From Azoarcus sp. (lineage in GTDB: Bacteria; Pseudomonadota; Gammaproteobacteria; Burkholderiales; Rhodocyclaceae): DNA of 64,000 nucleotides. Under the pieces are notes generated by a model, which was not told the DNA's origin, did not search any database, and saw only the letters and a program-made list of their open reading frames with translations. Positions 1 to 8,766 of the stretch are shown one piece after another; position 1 is the first letter of the stretch; each line of letters starts with the position of its first letter. The position numbers and the translations under genes were made by a program. The DNA lies in NCBI GenBank assembly GCA_030656215.1, contig JAUSOD010000035.1, positions 1 to 64,000 on the forward strand. The letters are read 5' to 3'.

Positions 1-1791
1 GAACAGCAGCTTCTTGCCCGGATGACCCCACATGAAACCGTACAGCGCGCGCAGGTTGGCGAACTTCTGCCAGTCGTCGCCGGGCATCTTGGCCAGCAGG
101 GAGCCCTTGCCGTGCACCACTTCATCATGCGATAGCGGCAGCACGAAATTCTCGGTGAAGGCATACACCAGGGAAAAACGGATCTGGTCGTGGTGATAGC
201 TGCGGTGCGCGGGGTCCCTTGCCATGTAGGACAGCACGTCGTTCATCCAGCCCATGTTCCACTTGTAGTGGAAACCCAGCCCGCCGGACTGCAGATCGGG
301 CGAGGGCGGACGGCTGACGCCGGGAAAGGCGGTGTACTCCTCGGCCAGCGTGATCGCCTCCGGGCGCTGGGTGCCGACCAGATTGTTCATGCGGCGCAGG
401 AACTCGATCGCCTCGAGGTTCTCGCGGCCGCCCAGCCGGTTGGGGATCCACTCGCCCTCCTTGCGGCTGTAATCGCGATACAGCATCGAGGCGACGGCAT
501 CCACCCGCAGGCCGTCGATGCCATAGCGTTCGATCCAGTAGAGCGCATTGCCGACCAGGTAATTGCGCACCTCGGTGCGGCCATAGTTGTAGATCAGCGT
601 GTTCCAGTCCTGATGGAAGCCCTCGCGCGGGTCGCCATGCTCATACAGCGCAGTGCCGTCGAAATTCGCCAGGCCGTGCTCGTCGCTGGGGAAATGGGCC
701 GGCACCCAGTCCAGGATCACGCCCAACCCGGCATCATGCGCCGCCTGCACCAATGCCCGAAACTCGGCCGGCGTGCCGAAGCGCGAGGTGGGTGCATACA
801 GGCCGGTGGGCTGGTAACCCCAGGAGCCGTCGAAGGGGTGCTCGTGCACCGGCATGAGCTCAATATGGGTGAAGCCTTGGTCGCGCACATAGGGCACGAG
901 TTGTTCGGCAAGTTCGCGGTAGGTGAGCCATTCCCCACGTTCGTTACGCCGCCACGACGCAAGATGAACTTCGTAGATGCTGATCGGCGCATCGAGTGCA
1001 TTGGCGCTTTGGCGCACTGTGCTGCTGGAGAGGCCCGGTAACAGGCGCTGCACGACGGACGCCGTCTGCGGGCGCATCTCGGCACGAAACGCAAAAGGGT
1101 CCGCCTTGCTGCGGAGCTGACCCGTGGCGTCGAGGATCTCGTACTTGTAAAGATCGCCTTCCGCCACCTCGGGGAGAAAGATCTCCCAGATCCCGCATTC
1201 CTGGCGCAGTCGCATCATGTGACGGCGACCGTCCCAGTTGTTGAACTGACCGACCACCGACACCCTGCGGGCGGCCGGGGCCCACACCGCGAAGCGAGTG
1301 CCGGCGACGCCCGCGACCTCCACCGGGTGTGCACCCAGCCATTCGTAGGGTCGATGATGGGTCCCCTCGGCCAGCAGCCATACGTCGGAATCAAGGATCA
1401 GCAGCGGAAAGCGGTAGGGATCCTCGATCACCGTGGTGTGACCGGGGCTTCCGTCCGTGGCTGACCATTGCACCCTCAGCAGGTAGGCAAAGGTCTGACG
1501 CCGACGCGGCATCGCACCGGTGAATAGTGCGCTGTCGCCCTGGCGTTCAAGCACTGCAACACGACGACCACGTTGGTCGAGCACTTCCACCCCGGATGCA
1601 TCCGGGAGCAGCGCACGGACCACCACGGCGCCATCCGCGACATGCATGCCGAGTATCGCGAAGGGATTGCCGTGCGCGGCGTGCATCAGGGCGTCGAGTT
1701 CGACGGGATCGACCTGCTGGCCAGTGCTTGCGCCCCGTGTCGAAGCTGAGGTTGAGGTTGAGGACCGGCGGGTATCAGTCGGGCTGCTCAT
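1..1791 (-). CDS. glgB: 1,4-alpha-glucan branching enzyme, 3' end cut by window edge
   Basis: Makes the alpha-1,6 branches of glycogen (GH13, cytoplasmic). The minus frame runs open from an ATG at 1791 to base 1 without a stop, giving the first 597 codons of a protein usually near 730 residues. A CBM48-type N-domain precedes the barrel. GH13 regions are visible: [10 protein letters not shown] with the nucleophile Asp near residue 430, [11 protein letters not shown] with the acid Glu near 481 (Tyr where AEEST is usual), and [12 protein letters not shown] near 554. It is divergent from malQ across 284 bp, so the two glucan genes share a control region. The missing part is only the C-terminal beta domain. 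Confidence 0.95.
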   Translation of the reverse strand, partial: MSSPTDTRRSSTSTSASTRGASTGQQVDPVELDALMHAAHGNPFAILGMHVADGAVVVRALLPDASGVEVLDQRGRRVAVLERQGDSALFTGAMPRRRQTFAYLLRVQWSATDGSPGHTTVIEDPYRFPLLILDSDVWLLAEGTHHRPYEWLGAHPVEVAGVAGTRFAVWAPAARRVSVVGQFNNWDGRRHMMRLRQECGIWEIFLPEVAEGDLYKYEILDATGQLRSKADPFAFRAEMRPQTASVVQRLLPGLSSSTVRQSANALDAPISIYEVHLASWRRNERGEWLTYRELAEQLVPYVRDQGFTHIELMPVHEHPFDGSWGYQPTGLYAPTSRFGTPAEFRALVQAAHDAGLGVILDWVPAHFPSDEHGLANFDGTALYEHGDPREGFHQDWNTLIYNYGRTEVRNYLVGNALYWIERYGIDGLRVDAVASMLYRDYSRKEGEWIPNRLGGRENLEAIEFLRRMNNLVGTQRPEAITLAEEYTAFPGVSRPPSPDLQSGGLGFHYKWNMGWMNDVLSYMARDPAHRSYHHDQIRFSLVYAFTENFVLPLSHDEVVHGKGSLLAKMPGDDWQKFANLRALYGFMWGHPGKKLLF

Positions 1792-2075
1792 GTTGGGCGC
1801 TCCCTGTGCCGATCGAGTGAATGATCGGTTCTTGTGTTCGTGCTATCAATAGTGTCACAACCCTATCGGTAAGGTCTGACCAGCGTCAACATCGGACGTA
1901 CTATGCAGACAGCGTCAGCCTGCGCCTCACTTTGGCGACCGCTGGCGGCGAGACAACAATTGCGGGATCATCGGTCCATTCTGCCGCACTCGCAGAGCAT
2001 GCTCCACCTGGCGACGATGTTTGCCCTGCCAGTGCCGGCAAGGACCGCGGCGTTCACAAATCTCGAAGGAAATTC

Positions 2076-4265
2076 ATGAGCAGTCGGCTTGACGAATTGT
2101 GCGATCGCTACGGTGTGCTGCCCGGGTATTTCGATATGTGGGGCAATGCCTACCAGACCTCCGAGCGAGCCAGGCGGGCCTTGCTCGCCGCCATGGGAGT
2201 GCCCGCGGCCAGCGATGACGAGATCGCTGCGTCCCTGTTCGACTTCGACCGCGACCACTGGGCGCGCCCCTTGCCACCGGTAATGGTGGTACGGGAGGGG
2301 ACAGGCCCGCATCGAATTGCAGTGTCGTTCGCGGAGGACGATGAAGTCTGCACCTGGCGATGGTGTCTGCGCCGCGAGTCCGGGTGGGAGGATCGAGGCA
2401 CGTTTATGCCTTCGGGACTGGGTGAGGAAGGACGGGCCCATGTCGACGGGCGCGATTTCGTGCGCCGCGTGCTCCCGCTGGAGCTGACTGTCGAGCCCGG
2501 CTATCACCGCTTGGTGCTCGAGCGCGCCGATGGGGGCGGACCCCCTGCGGAGATGTCCTTCATCGTCGCCCCATCCTGCTGCTATGAGCCCCCGGCTATC
2601 CAGGGCGGCCGCCGCGTGTGGGGTTTTGCCGCGCAACTCTACGCGATTCGCTCGCAACACAACTGGGGAATGGGTGACTTCGGCGATTTGCGGCGCATGA
2701 TCGAGTTCTGCGCGGAAGCAGGTGCGAGCACCCTGCTGCTCAATCCGGTGCATGCGCTGTTTCCGGACGCACCGGAACACGCGAGCCCCTACAGCCCGTC
2801 CAGCCGGGCGTGGTTCAACACGCTTTACCTCGATGTCGAAGCCATTGCGGACTTCGGCGAGAGCGAAGAGGCGAGGGATCGCGTGGGGCAGGGCGCGTTC
2901 CAGGCGCAACTGGACGCAATGCGCGCGGCCGTTCAGGTCGATTACCGGAGCGTGGCGGAAGCGAAGGCGGGCGTGCTCGAGTGCCTGTATGCGCATTTCC
3001 GCGCCCGTCACCTGGCCCAATCCTCCGATCGCGTCCACGCCTTTCGCGCTTTCCAGGCCTGGCATGGCGATGCCCTGCGCAAGCAGGCGCTGTTCGACGC
3101 CCTGCAGGCGCATTTTCATGCCGAGGACAGCACGGTCTGGGGCTGGCCGGCCTGGCCTCCTGCCTATCATGACCCTCAGTCCGCGCCGGTGGCAGCCTTC
3201 TGCGACGCCCACCTCGACCGGGTCGAGTACTTTGAATATCTGCAATGGCAAGCCTCGATTCAAATCGACGCAGTGGGCGCTCGATCGTGGGAATGCGGGC
3301 TCGGGGTCGGGCTGATGCTCGACCTCGCAATCGGCGTCGCCGAGGGTGGTGCGGCGACCTGGATGCAGCGCGACCTCCATGCCCTGCAAGCCAGCGCCGG
3401 CGCGCCGCCGGACGAGATCAATCGCATGGGGCAGGACTGGGGCCTGCCACCGTGGATCCCGCATCGGCTCACAGCCTCCAGTTATGCGCCATTCATCGAA
3501 CTGTTGCGCGCCAACATGCGGGCGGCGGGTGCGCTGCGCATTGACCACGTCATGGGCTTGCGCCGCCTGTTCTGGGTCGCACGCGGGCTTCCGGTGGCGG
3601 AGGGCGCCTATGTGCAATATCCGTTCGAGGATCTGCTGGGCATACTCGCGCTCGAGAGCCAACGCAATCGATGCATGGTGGTGGGCGAGGACCTCGGCAC
3701 CGTACCCGACGAAGTGCGTCATGCGCTGCAGCCGATGAACGTGATGTCGACGCGGCTGATGTATTTCGAACGGTGCGGAGACGGTCGAATGAAGCCCCCG
3801 TCGGACTACCCGGGCAATGCAATGGTGGCGGTAACCACACACGACTTGCCCACGCTTGCCGCATTCTGGGACGGATCGGATATCGACCTGCGCGAGCGCC
3901 TGCAACTGTTCCCGAATCAGGAGGTGCTCGAGCGCCAGCGTGCGCTGCGCGTGCATGACCGTGCCCAGCTGCTTGGCACTTTGCGCGCAGAGGGCTTGCT
4001 GGCCGACGAGCTCACTGTTGACTCGCCGTTCACGGCCTCGCTGGCTGCAGCGGTCTATGCCCACCTTGCACGGGCACCTTCGAAGTTGCTGCTGGTGCAG
4101 GTGGAGGACGGCTTTGGCGTGCTGGAGCAGCCCAACCTGCCCGGCACAGTGGCGCCGACCTATCCCTGCTGGCGGCTGAAATTGCCGGCTAAGCTGGAGC
4201 AATGGGCGGACAGCAGCCACATGCAGGGTATCGTGCATGCGCTGCGTCAGGCCCGGCCGCGTTAG
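2076..4265 (+). CDS. malQ: 4-alpha-glucanotransferase (amylomaltase)
   Basis: GH77 disproportionating enzyme that transfers maltodextrin segments between glucans; acts in glycogen/maltodextrin turnover with GlgB. I chose ATG 2076, preceded by AAGGAA; the open frame extends 85 codons further upstream but without family sequence, and 729 residues suits the long proteobacterial MalQ form. Seen: NWGMGDFGDL near residue 190, LRIDHVMGLRR with the nucleophile Asp near 490, VVGEDLGTVP with the acid Glu near 538, and TTHDLPT near 588. The N-terminal 140 residues form the extra domain typical of E. coli-like MalQ. A long antisense frame covers it and is a codon-bias shadow. Confidence 0.94.
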   Translation: MSSRLDELCDRYGVLPGYFDMWGNAYQTSERARRALLAAMGVPAASDDEIAASLFDFDRDHWARPLPPVMVVREGTGPHRIAVSFAEDDEVCTWRWCLRRESGWEDRGTFMPSGLGEEGRAHVDGRDFVRRVLPLELTVEPGYHRLVLERADGGGPPAEMSFIVAPSCCYEPPAIQGGRRVWGFAAQLYAIRSQHNWGMGDFGDLRRMIEFCAEAGASTLLLNPVHALFPDAPEHASPYSPSSRAWFNTLYLDVEAIADFGESEEARDRVGQGAFQAQLDAMRAAVQVDYRSVAEAKAGVLECLYAHFRARHLAQSSDRVHAFRAFQAWHGDALRKQALFDALQAHFHAEDSTVWGWPAWPPAYHDPQSAPVAAFCDAHLDRVEYFEYLQWQASIQIDAVGARSWECGLGVGLMLDLAIGVAEGGAATWMQRDLHALQASAGAPPDEINRMGQDWGLPPWIPHRLTASSYAPFIELLRANMRAAGALRIDHVMGLRRLFWVARGLPVAEGAYVQYPFEDLLGILALESQRNRCMVVGEDLGTVPDEVRHALQPMNVMSTRLMYFERCGDGRMKPPSDYPGNAMVAVTTHDLPTLAAFWDGSDIDLRERLQLFPNQEVLERQRALRVHDRAQLLGTLRAEGLLADELTVDSPFTASLAAAVYAHLARAPSKLLLVQVEDGFGVLEQPNLPGTVAPTYPCWRLKLPAKLEQWADSSHMQGIVHALRQARPR

Positions 4266-4344
4266 CCCAAACTTGGGGCGTATGGCCGGCGGGCCACTGA
4301 TATACTCGCTGCGTATCGAAGACAGGGCCAAGCGGTCAGCAGGC

Positions 4345-4920
4345 ATGCCAATCAATATCCCCAATACCCTCACCTGGGCACGTATCGCCCTGATTCCGCT
4401 ATTCGTCGGCATTTTCTATCTGCCGGACGGGTGGGTAAGCCCTGCGCAGAAGAACCTCGTCAGCACCCTGATCTTCATCGTGGCAGCGGTGACAGACTGG
4501 TTTGACGGCTACCTCGCCCGGGTGCTCGAGCAGACCTCGGCCTTCGGCGCCTTCCTCGATCCGGTGGCGGACAAGCTGATGGTGGCCGCTGCGCTGATCC
4601 TACTGGTGCAACTTGCACGGGTGGATGCGATCATCGCGGTCATCATCATCGGGCGTGAGATCACCATATCGGCACTGCGCGAATGGATGGCGCGGGTTGG
4701 AGAATCCGCCAGCGTCGCCGTGGCCTACGTCGGCAAACTGAAGACCGCCGCACAGATGACAGCCATTCCTTTGCTGCTATACAATGCGCCCCTGTTGTCG
4801 ATCGACCTCCGCTTCGTGGGCAGTATCCTGATCTATATAGCGGCGGCCCTGACCCTGTGGTCGATGGGATATTATCTGCACCGCGCAATGCCCAAACTGG
4901 CAAAGCATATGGAGCGTTAA
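4345..4920 (+). CDS. pgsA: CDP-diacylglycerol--glycerol-3-phosphate 3-phosphatidyltransferase
   Basis: First committed step of phosphatidylglycerol synthesis in the inner membrane. 191 residues from ATG 4345; the upstream in-frame extension has no family sequence. The CDP-alcohol phosphotransferase signature D-x2-D-G-x2-A-R-x9-G-x3-D-x3-D is complete (DWFDGYLAR, then GAFLDPVADK). Several hydrophobic helices follow. The gene starts 79 bp after malQ on the same strand and is followed at once by the tRNA cluster promoter, so the mRNA probably ends near 4925. Confidence 0.95.
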   Translation: MPINIPNTLTWARIALIPLFVGIFYLPDGWVSPAQKNLVSTLIFIVAAVTDWFDGYLARVLEQTSAFGAFLDPVADKLMVAAALILLVQLARVDAIIAVIIIGREITISALREWMARVGESASVAVAYVGKLKTAAQMTAIPLLLYNAPLLSIDLRFVGSILIYIAAALTLWSMGYYLHRAMPKLAKHMER

Positions 4921-4927
4921 AATCGGG

Positions 4928-4955
4928 TTGACACTTAAAGATCGCCGTCTATAAT
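4928..4955 (+). promoter_or_regulatory. sigma-70 promoter of the tRNA Gly-Cys-Gly cluster
   Basis: TTGACA at 4928-4933 and TATAAT at 4950-4955, 16 bp apart, both perfect consensus boxes. The expected start is near 4962, just ahead of the first tRNA. Confidence 0.85.
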
Positions 4956-4970
4956 GGCGGTCTTTCCAGA

Positions 4971-5046
4971 GCGGCAGTAGCTCAGTTGGTAGAGCGCAAC
5001 CTTGCCAAGGTTGAGGTCGAGAGTTCGAGACTCTTCTGCCGCTCCA
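4971..5046 (+). tRNA. tRNA-Gly (GCC), copy 1
   Basis: Cloverleaf with a 7-bp acceptor stem (gcggcag/ctgccgc), D-arm agctcagttggtagagc, anticodon loop with GCC and encoded CCA. Identical to the copy at 5210-5285. Confidence 0.97.
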
Positions 5047-5109
5047 AGAATTTTTGAGTTCGGACTTGTCCGGATTCGTGGCCCCGCAGGGTGCCGACCA
5101 TAGGTTAAC

Positions 5110-5183
5110 GGCGCGATAGCAAAGCGGTTATGCACCGGATTGCAAATCCGTGTAGGTCGGTTCGACTCCGGCTCGCGCCTCCA
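5110..5183 (+). tRNA. tRNA-Cys (GCA)
   Basis: 74 nt, acceptor ggcgcga/tcgcgcc, anticodon GCA in ggattGCAaatcc, T-loop ggttcgactcc and encoded CCA. It sits between two identical tRNA-Gly genes in one transcript. Confidence 0.96.
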
Positions 5184-5209
5184 GGTAGTAGAGGTTATTC
5201 AGGTTTAAA

Positions 5210-5285
5210 GCGGCAGTAGCTCAGTTGGTAGAGCGCAACCTTGCCAAGGTTGAGGTCGAGAGTTCGAGACTCTTCTGCCGCTCCA
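5210..5285 (+). tRNA. tRNA-Gly (GCC), copy 2
   Basis: Exact repeat of the 76-nt tRNA-Gly at 4971-5046. Both copies are followed by sequence containing cttgtccgg, which suggests duplication of the gene with its flank. Confidence 0.97.
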
Positions 5286-5293
5286 GTATGCAG

Positions 5294-5328
5294 AACCGGA
5301 CAAGTGGATTGCACTTGTCCGGTTTTTT
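5294..5328 (+). terminator. rho-independent terminator of the tRNA cluster
   Basis: Perfect 11-bp stem ccggacaagtg/cacttgtccgg with a 5-nt loop, followed by a run of six T. It lies just past the last tRNA-Gly and before the next ribosome binding site. Confidence 0.92.
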
Positions 5329-5347
5329 GCTTGTGGAGGCCGATCGG

Positions 5348-6526
5348 ATGCTACCCCTGCCCATGCCGCTACCACGTGACGCCGTACTGCCTGATTTCGG
5401 CGACGGCGGGCTGTTCGGGCTCGCCCGTGATCTGCGCGCCTGGTTGCATGACCCGGCCCGCGCTCCCATCAGCTTCAATGCTACGGCTCCGGCGCACAGT
5501 CTTGTTGTCCTGCTGGTGATCGACGGGCTGGGCGATCGCTTCCTGCAGCGTCACGGGCAGGGCAGCGTGATCCTTGGTCATCGCCAGCGCAGTCTGACCT
5601 CCGTTTTTCCGAGCACGACCGCCAGCGCGGTCACGACGCTGCTTACCGGGCTGTCGCCCGCGCAGCATGGATTGACCGGATGGTTCATTCATGACCGTCG
5701 GTTTGGTGGCGTCATCGCGCCGCTTCCACTGTATCGTCGTGGGGCCGGCCACCTCCGGGCGCCTTTTCTGACCCAGCGACTTTTTCCTTACCCCGGCATG
5801 TTTGTTGGCAGCCAGCGGCCGGTTGCGATGGTGTCGCCGCAGGAAATTGCCTTTTCGCCGTACTCGCTACGCCACGCCCGCGGCGCCAGGATCCGGCCCT
5901 ATGGCAGCGCGGCGGAGTTTGTCCGGACCATCGTCGACGAGGCGAGGGGACTGCAGGCGAGCGGAGGATTCATCCATGCCTATTACCCGCATTTCGATGC
6001 GCTGTGCCACGAATTCGGCGCCCATTCGGATGAGGCGCTGGTGGAGTTCGAGCGTATCGACCATCTCTATGCCGACTTGCTCGAGCGTCTTGCCGGTATT
6101 CCGCTCACCCTCCTGCTGACGGCCGATCATGGTTTCATCGATGCGCCCGAAGAACGCCACGTGTGTCTCGAACGCCATCCGGAAACCCGGGCGATGCTGG
6201 CGACACCCTTGTTCGGCGAGCGGCGCATCGCTTTCTGCAATATCCGTCACGGCGCTGAAAACGATTTCGGTGGCTTTGTGCGTGAGCACCTGACGGGCAG
6301 GGCGGTCCTGGTGCCCTCGGATCGACTCGCGAGGACGGGTATTTTCGGGCCCGGAAAGGCGCACCGGCGACTGGCCGAACGCATCGGCACGCACACCTTG
6401 CTGATGGAGTCCGGATGGACGATCAGCGACCGCGTCGCCGGAGAGTCGAACCACAGCATGATCGGCGTTCATGGCGGTCTGAGCGCTGAGGAGATGTGGG
6501 TGCCGCTTGTTCATGCTTGTCCATGA
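5348..6526 (+). CDS. alkaline-phosphatase-superfamily phosphodiesterase / nucleotide pyrophosphatase-like protein
   Basis: 392 residues from ATG 5348, preceded by GGAGG; the longer open frame runs back into the tRNA and is not used. Superfamily features: LLVIDGLGDRF near the N-terminus (metal Asp), FPSTTASAVTTLLTGLSPA with the likely Thr nucleophile, YYPHFDALCHEFG, LLTADHGFIDA and a late SNHSMIGVHGGLS. These fit the type I phosphodiesterase/PglZ-like group that hydrolyses phosphodiesters with two metals. No signal peptide is seen, so it is probably cytoplasmic. The substrate cannot be told from sequence. Confidence 0.8.
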   Translation: MLPLPMPLPRDAVLPDFGDGGLFGLARDLRAWLHDPARAPISFNATAPAHSLVVLLVIDGLGDRFLQRHGQGSVILGHRQRSLTSVFPSTTASAVTTLLTGLSPAQHGLTGWFIHDRRFGGVIAPLPLYRRGAGHLRAPFLTQRLFPYPGMFVGSQRPVAMVSPQEIAFSPYSLRHARGARIRPYGSAAEFVRTIVDEARGLQASGGFIHAYYPHFDALCHEFGAHSDEALVEFERIDHLYADLLERLAGIPLTLLLTADHGFIDAPEERHVCLERHPETRAMLATPLFGERRIAFCNIRHGAENDFGGFVREHLTGRAVLVPSDRLARTGIFGPGKAHRRLAERIGTHTLLMESGWTISDRVAGESNHSMIGVHGGLSAEEMWVPLVHACP

Positions 6527-6554
6527 GTGTCACTCGTCGGTAATCGGGCTTTCA

Positions 6555-6582
6555 TTGCCAGGTCACGGACCCGATCTATACT
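6555..6582 (+). promoter_or_regulatory. putative sigma-70 promoter
   Basis: TTGCCA at 6555-6560 and TATACT at 6577-6582 with 16 bp between. It points toward a 15-bp tandem repeat and a small open frame at 6640. Confidence 0.5.
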
Positions 6583-6588
6583 GAAGCT

Positions 6589-6627
6589 CGACGCAAATGA
6601 TGCCGACGCAAATGATGTCGACGCAAG
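6589..6627 (+). repeat. 15-bp tandem repeat, 2.6 copies
   Basis: cgacgcaaatgatg(c/t) occurs twice in tandem and is followed by a third partial copy cgacgcaag. It lies directly downstream of the promoter at 6555, in the presumed 5' leader. Confidence 0.8.
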
Positions 6628-6639
6628 GGGGAGCTGACC

Positions 6640-6858
6640 ATGTCTAGGGTACCGGGCGCATCACAGAACCAGATTGGGGGCACGAACAAGGCTGCGCACC
6701 ATCACGGCTTGATCGGACCTTTGCTGCATAGACTGGCGGATGGCTGCGATCCCTTGTCAGGGTTGGAAGGCCCGCTTTGTTTCGTGGTCGAAGGGTGCGC
6801 GGATGCCGCAAGCCCCTTCAGTGCAGATCCTCTTCCGGAGGAACCGGCAGCACCATGA
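6640..6858 (+). CDS. possible small protein of unknown function
   Basis: 72-codon frame with a gggggag Shine-Dalgarno 8 bp before ATG 6640 and a plausible promoter upstream. I recognise no family; the sequence is rich in Gly, Ala, His and Pro. The last 41 bases overlap the 3' end of the DUF1178 gene on the other strand, which weakens the case. The transcript could instead be an untranslated RNA. Confidence 0.3.
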   Translation: MSRVPGASQNQIGGTNKAAHHHGLIGPLLHRLADGCDPLSGLEGPLCFVVEGCADAASPFSADPLPEEPAAP

Positions 6859-7264
6859 TGCCTTCGGCAAGCAGCTCACCGAGTTCATCCCGCGAGGCTG
6901 CCCCGCGTATGCTTCTCGCCTCGCTATCGCCCCGATGAATGTTGCGTGCCTCTTCCGGAAAACGCTCGCCTACGTCTTCGGCGCCGCGCGCCATCAGCCG
7001 CAAGGAAGCCACCAGCGCAGCGGCTGCATCGGAACTTGGAGCAGGTACCGATACGGCCTTGCCCGGGGCTGACGTGGTGGAGTGCGGTACCTCGCTCATC
7101 CGGGTCTGCACATAGGGCGCGCTCGGCATCCTGCGCACGTCAGAGGCGCCGCACACCGGGCACGAGACAAGCCGCCTGTGCAGCTGATCGTCAAATGCCG
7201 ACGCGGACCCGAACCATCCCTCGAAGCGATGATCCTGCGGGCAAACCAGGTCTAGAACAATCAC
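6818..7264 (-). CDS. DUF1178 family protein
   Basis: 148 residues. The N-terminus MIVLDLVCPQDHRFEGWF and the pair CPVCG near residue 36 match the DUF1178 pattern: one Cys, then a CxxC that probably forms a zinc ribbon, then a long charged helical tail. Function is unknown in the family. It follows the DnaJ-like gene on the same strand with a 96-bp gap and could be co-transcribed. Confidence 0.8.
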   Translation of the reverse strand: MIVLDLVCPQDHRFEGWFGSASAFDDQLHRRLVSCPVCGASDVRRMPSAPYVQTRMSEVPHSTTSAPGKAVSVPAPSSDAAAALVASLRLMARGAEDVGERFPEEARNIHRGDSEARSIRGAASRDELGELLAEGIMVLPVPPEEDLH

Positions 7265-7360
7265 GTTCAGCTATCCAGAGGGGTTGGAGTGACTGGCAGG
7301 CTCGCTGCCGGTTGAGCGAGCCTGGACCGATGGCATGGAGCTAAGTCGGGACTACCGAAT

Positions 7361-8392
7361 TCAGAGTGCGGAAAGCCAGGTGCGTTCCCATTCCGCCAGC
7401 TGCGGCACACTGGTGTCGATATCGTGCTGGATTTCGGCATCAAGCTTGCGATACAGGGCCATCAGCTTCGGACCCGGTGCCTCTGGGAAAACCGGATGCA
7501 GTTTGATGCGAAGTGCACCAGTCGGCCGGGCGCCACGTCCACGAAACCCGGCACCCTCGATCCGGAGCTCTCGCGATTCGCAGGTGCCGGCCTCAACGTC
7601 CACTTCGAGCGTCCCGCCTGGCACCGGCACCACCAGCCTACCGCCAGCCAGCATCCTGAATGCGTTGACCGGACGTTCAAGCAGCAGATCGCGTCCGTCG
7701 AGACGGAACAGTGGATGCGGGCTCAGGCGGATCCGGAGCCTCAGGTCCCCGGGGCGCCCTTCGGTGCTGTCCGCCTGCTCGCCCTTGCCCTCCAGCCGCA
7801 GTTCCTCGTCGGCAAACATGCCCGCCGGCACCTTGACCAGCAACATGCGCGCAGGGCGCCGCGTGCCGACGCCATCACAGTCGGGGCAGGGAGCCTGGTT
7901 CGAATAGCCACGACCGCCGCAGTCGCCGCATGCAACAAGACCGCCCTTCGTGCGGATGCGGCCGGTTCCGTGACAACACTGGCACAGGCGACCATGTGCC
8001 AGTTGAATCCGGCCGCTGCCTTCGCAGGTGTCGCAAATCACGACCGACTCGAGTGGCACCTGCTTTTCGCATCCGGAGAAGGCCTCTTCGAGACTCAGCT
8101 CCAGCTCCTGCCAACGATCTGCTCCACGAGGGAAGCCGCTTTCCGCACGCGCAGCGGACGGGCTTTCCTCCTGGGTGTCAGGCTCGCCGTTCTCACTGTC
8201 GTCGCCATCCTGCGAGCCCAGCATGCGGTCATGGGCAGCGCGCAAACGCTTGAAATGCTCCAGCGCGGCGGGATCGGGGTTGCGGTCCGGATGCCAGCGC
8301 ATCGCCAGACGGCGAAACGCCTTCTTGATCGTTGTCGCATCGGCATCGACTGCCACGCCCAACACGACATGGGGTTCGACATCATTCAGCAT
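7361..8392 (-). CDS. DnaJ-like co-chaperone with four CxxCxGxG zinc motifs
   Basis: 343 residues. An N-terminal J-domain carries HPD (RWHPDRNP, about residues 33-36), the site that stimulates DnaK. A polar linker with no Gly/Phe-rich stretch follows. The zinc region holds four repeats, CDTCEGSG, CQCCHGTG, CGDCGGRG and CPDCDGVG, which bind two zinc ions in type I J-proteins. A client-binding beta region follows, and the C-terminus is short. It is not the dnaK-linked DnaJ, because the Gly/Phe region and the neighbours differ; a second, specialised J-protein is likely. The start codon faces tRNA-Leu. Confidence 0.85.
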   Translation of the reverse strand: MLNDVEPHVVLGVAVDADATTIKKAFRRLAMRWHPDRNPDPAALEHFKRLRAAHDRMLGSQDGDDSENGEPDTQEESPSAARAESGFPRGADRWQELELSLEEAFSGCEKQVPLESVVICDTCEGSGRIQLAHGRLCQCCHGTGRIRTKGGLVACGDCGGRGYSNQAPCPDCDGVGTRRPARMLLVKVPAGMFADEELRLEGKGEQADSTEGRPGDLRLRIRLSPHPLFRLDGRDLLLERPVNAFRMLAGGRLVVPVPGGTLEVDVEAGTCESRELRIEGAGFRGRGARPTGALRIKLHPVFPEAPGPKLMALYRKLDAEIQHDIDTSVPQLAEWERTWLSAL

Positions 8393-8497
8393 CGCGCACC
8401 CACCGCCAAAACAAATGCGAAATAATTTCCTGCGTTCAGACGGGGATTGAAACCGAGGCTGGGCAGTTCGGCCCGTCTGTGCGAAAATTCGCGGCTC

Positions 8498-8582
8498 GCC
8501 CGGGTGGTGGAATTGGTATACACAGCAGACTTAAAATCTGCCGCCGCATGGCTTACGGGTTCGATTCCCGTCCCGGGCACCA
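8498..8582 (+). tRNA. tRNA-Leu (TAA), integration site of the satellite
   Basis: 85 nt, acceptor gcccggg/cccgggc, long variable arm, anticodon TAA and encoded CCA. An integrase reads away from its 3' end 184 bp downstream. The last 16 bases reappear with one base missing at 23245, so this end is the inferred crossover site. The gene is restored intact by the element. Confidence 0.96.
8567..8582 (+). other. attL core (3' end of tRNA-Leu)
   Basis: cccgtcccgggcacca, the T-arm/acceptor end of the tRNA, shared with 23245-23259 except for one missing g. Confidence 0.6.
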
Positions 8583-8715
8583 GCAATCTAGATTCACAGG
8601 AACTAAAAGGTACGATTAGCAACGCCTGCGAGGCCCGAAACGCCCGACAAATAAAGGTTGTTGGTGTCTTAAGCTTCCTTTTCGTCCCTAACAATTTCGT
8701 TTCCTTCCTGAGGTT

Positions 8716-8766
8716 CTGACGGTATATTCGACGGTAACAGTCCAAGCATCAGGAGTAGTTACCGTC
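8716..8766 (+). promoter_or_regulatory. left integrase arm-type sites and int control region
   Basis: Two direct copies of a CGGTA-type site (ctgacggta at 8716, acggtaac at 8731) and one inverted copy gttaccgtc at 8758-8766 that ends at the integrase start codon. The pair recurs at the right end (23162-23184) with 19 of 23 bases equal. A TATATT box at 8723 lies between the direct copies, so integrase binding would probably repress its own promoter. The Shine-Dalgarno aggag lies between the sites. Confidence 0.6.

Noticed and set aside
190-1041. 283-codon plus-strand frame across glgB
   Set aside because: Antisense of the GH13 catalytic region, whose minus-strand reading has all motifs.
1968-4412. 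814-codon open frame on the minus strand across malQ
   Set aside because: It mirrors malQ codon by codon, shows no family sequence, and malQ itself is certain. High GC produces such antisense frames.
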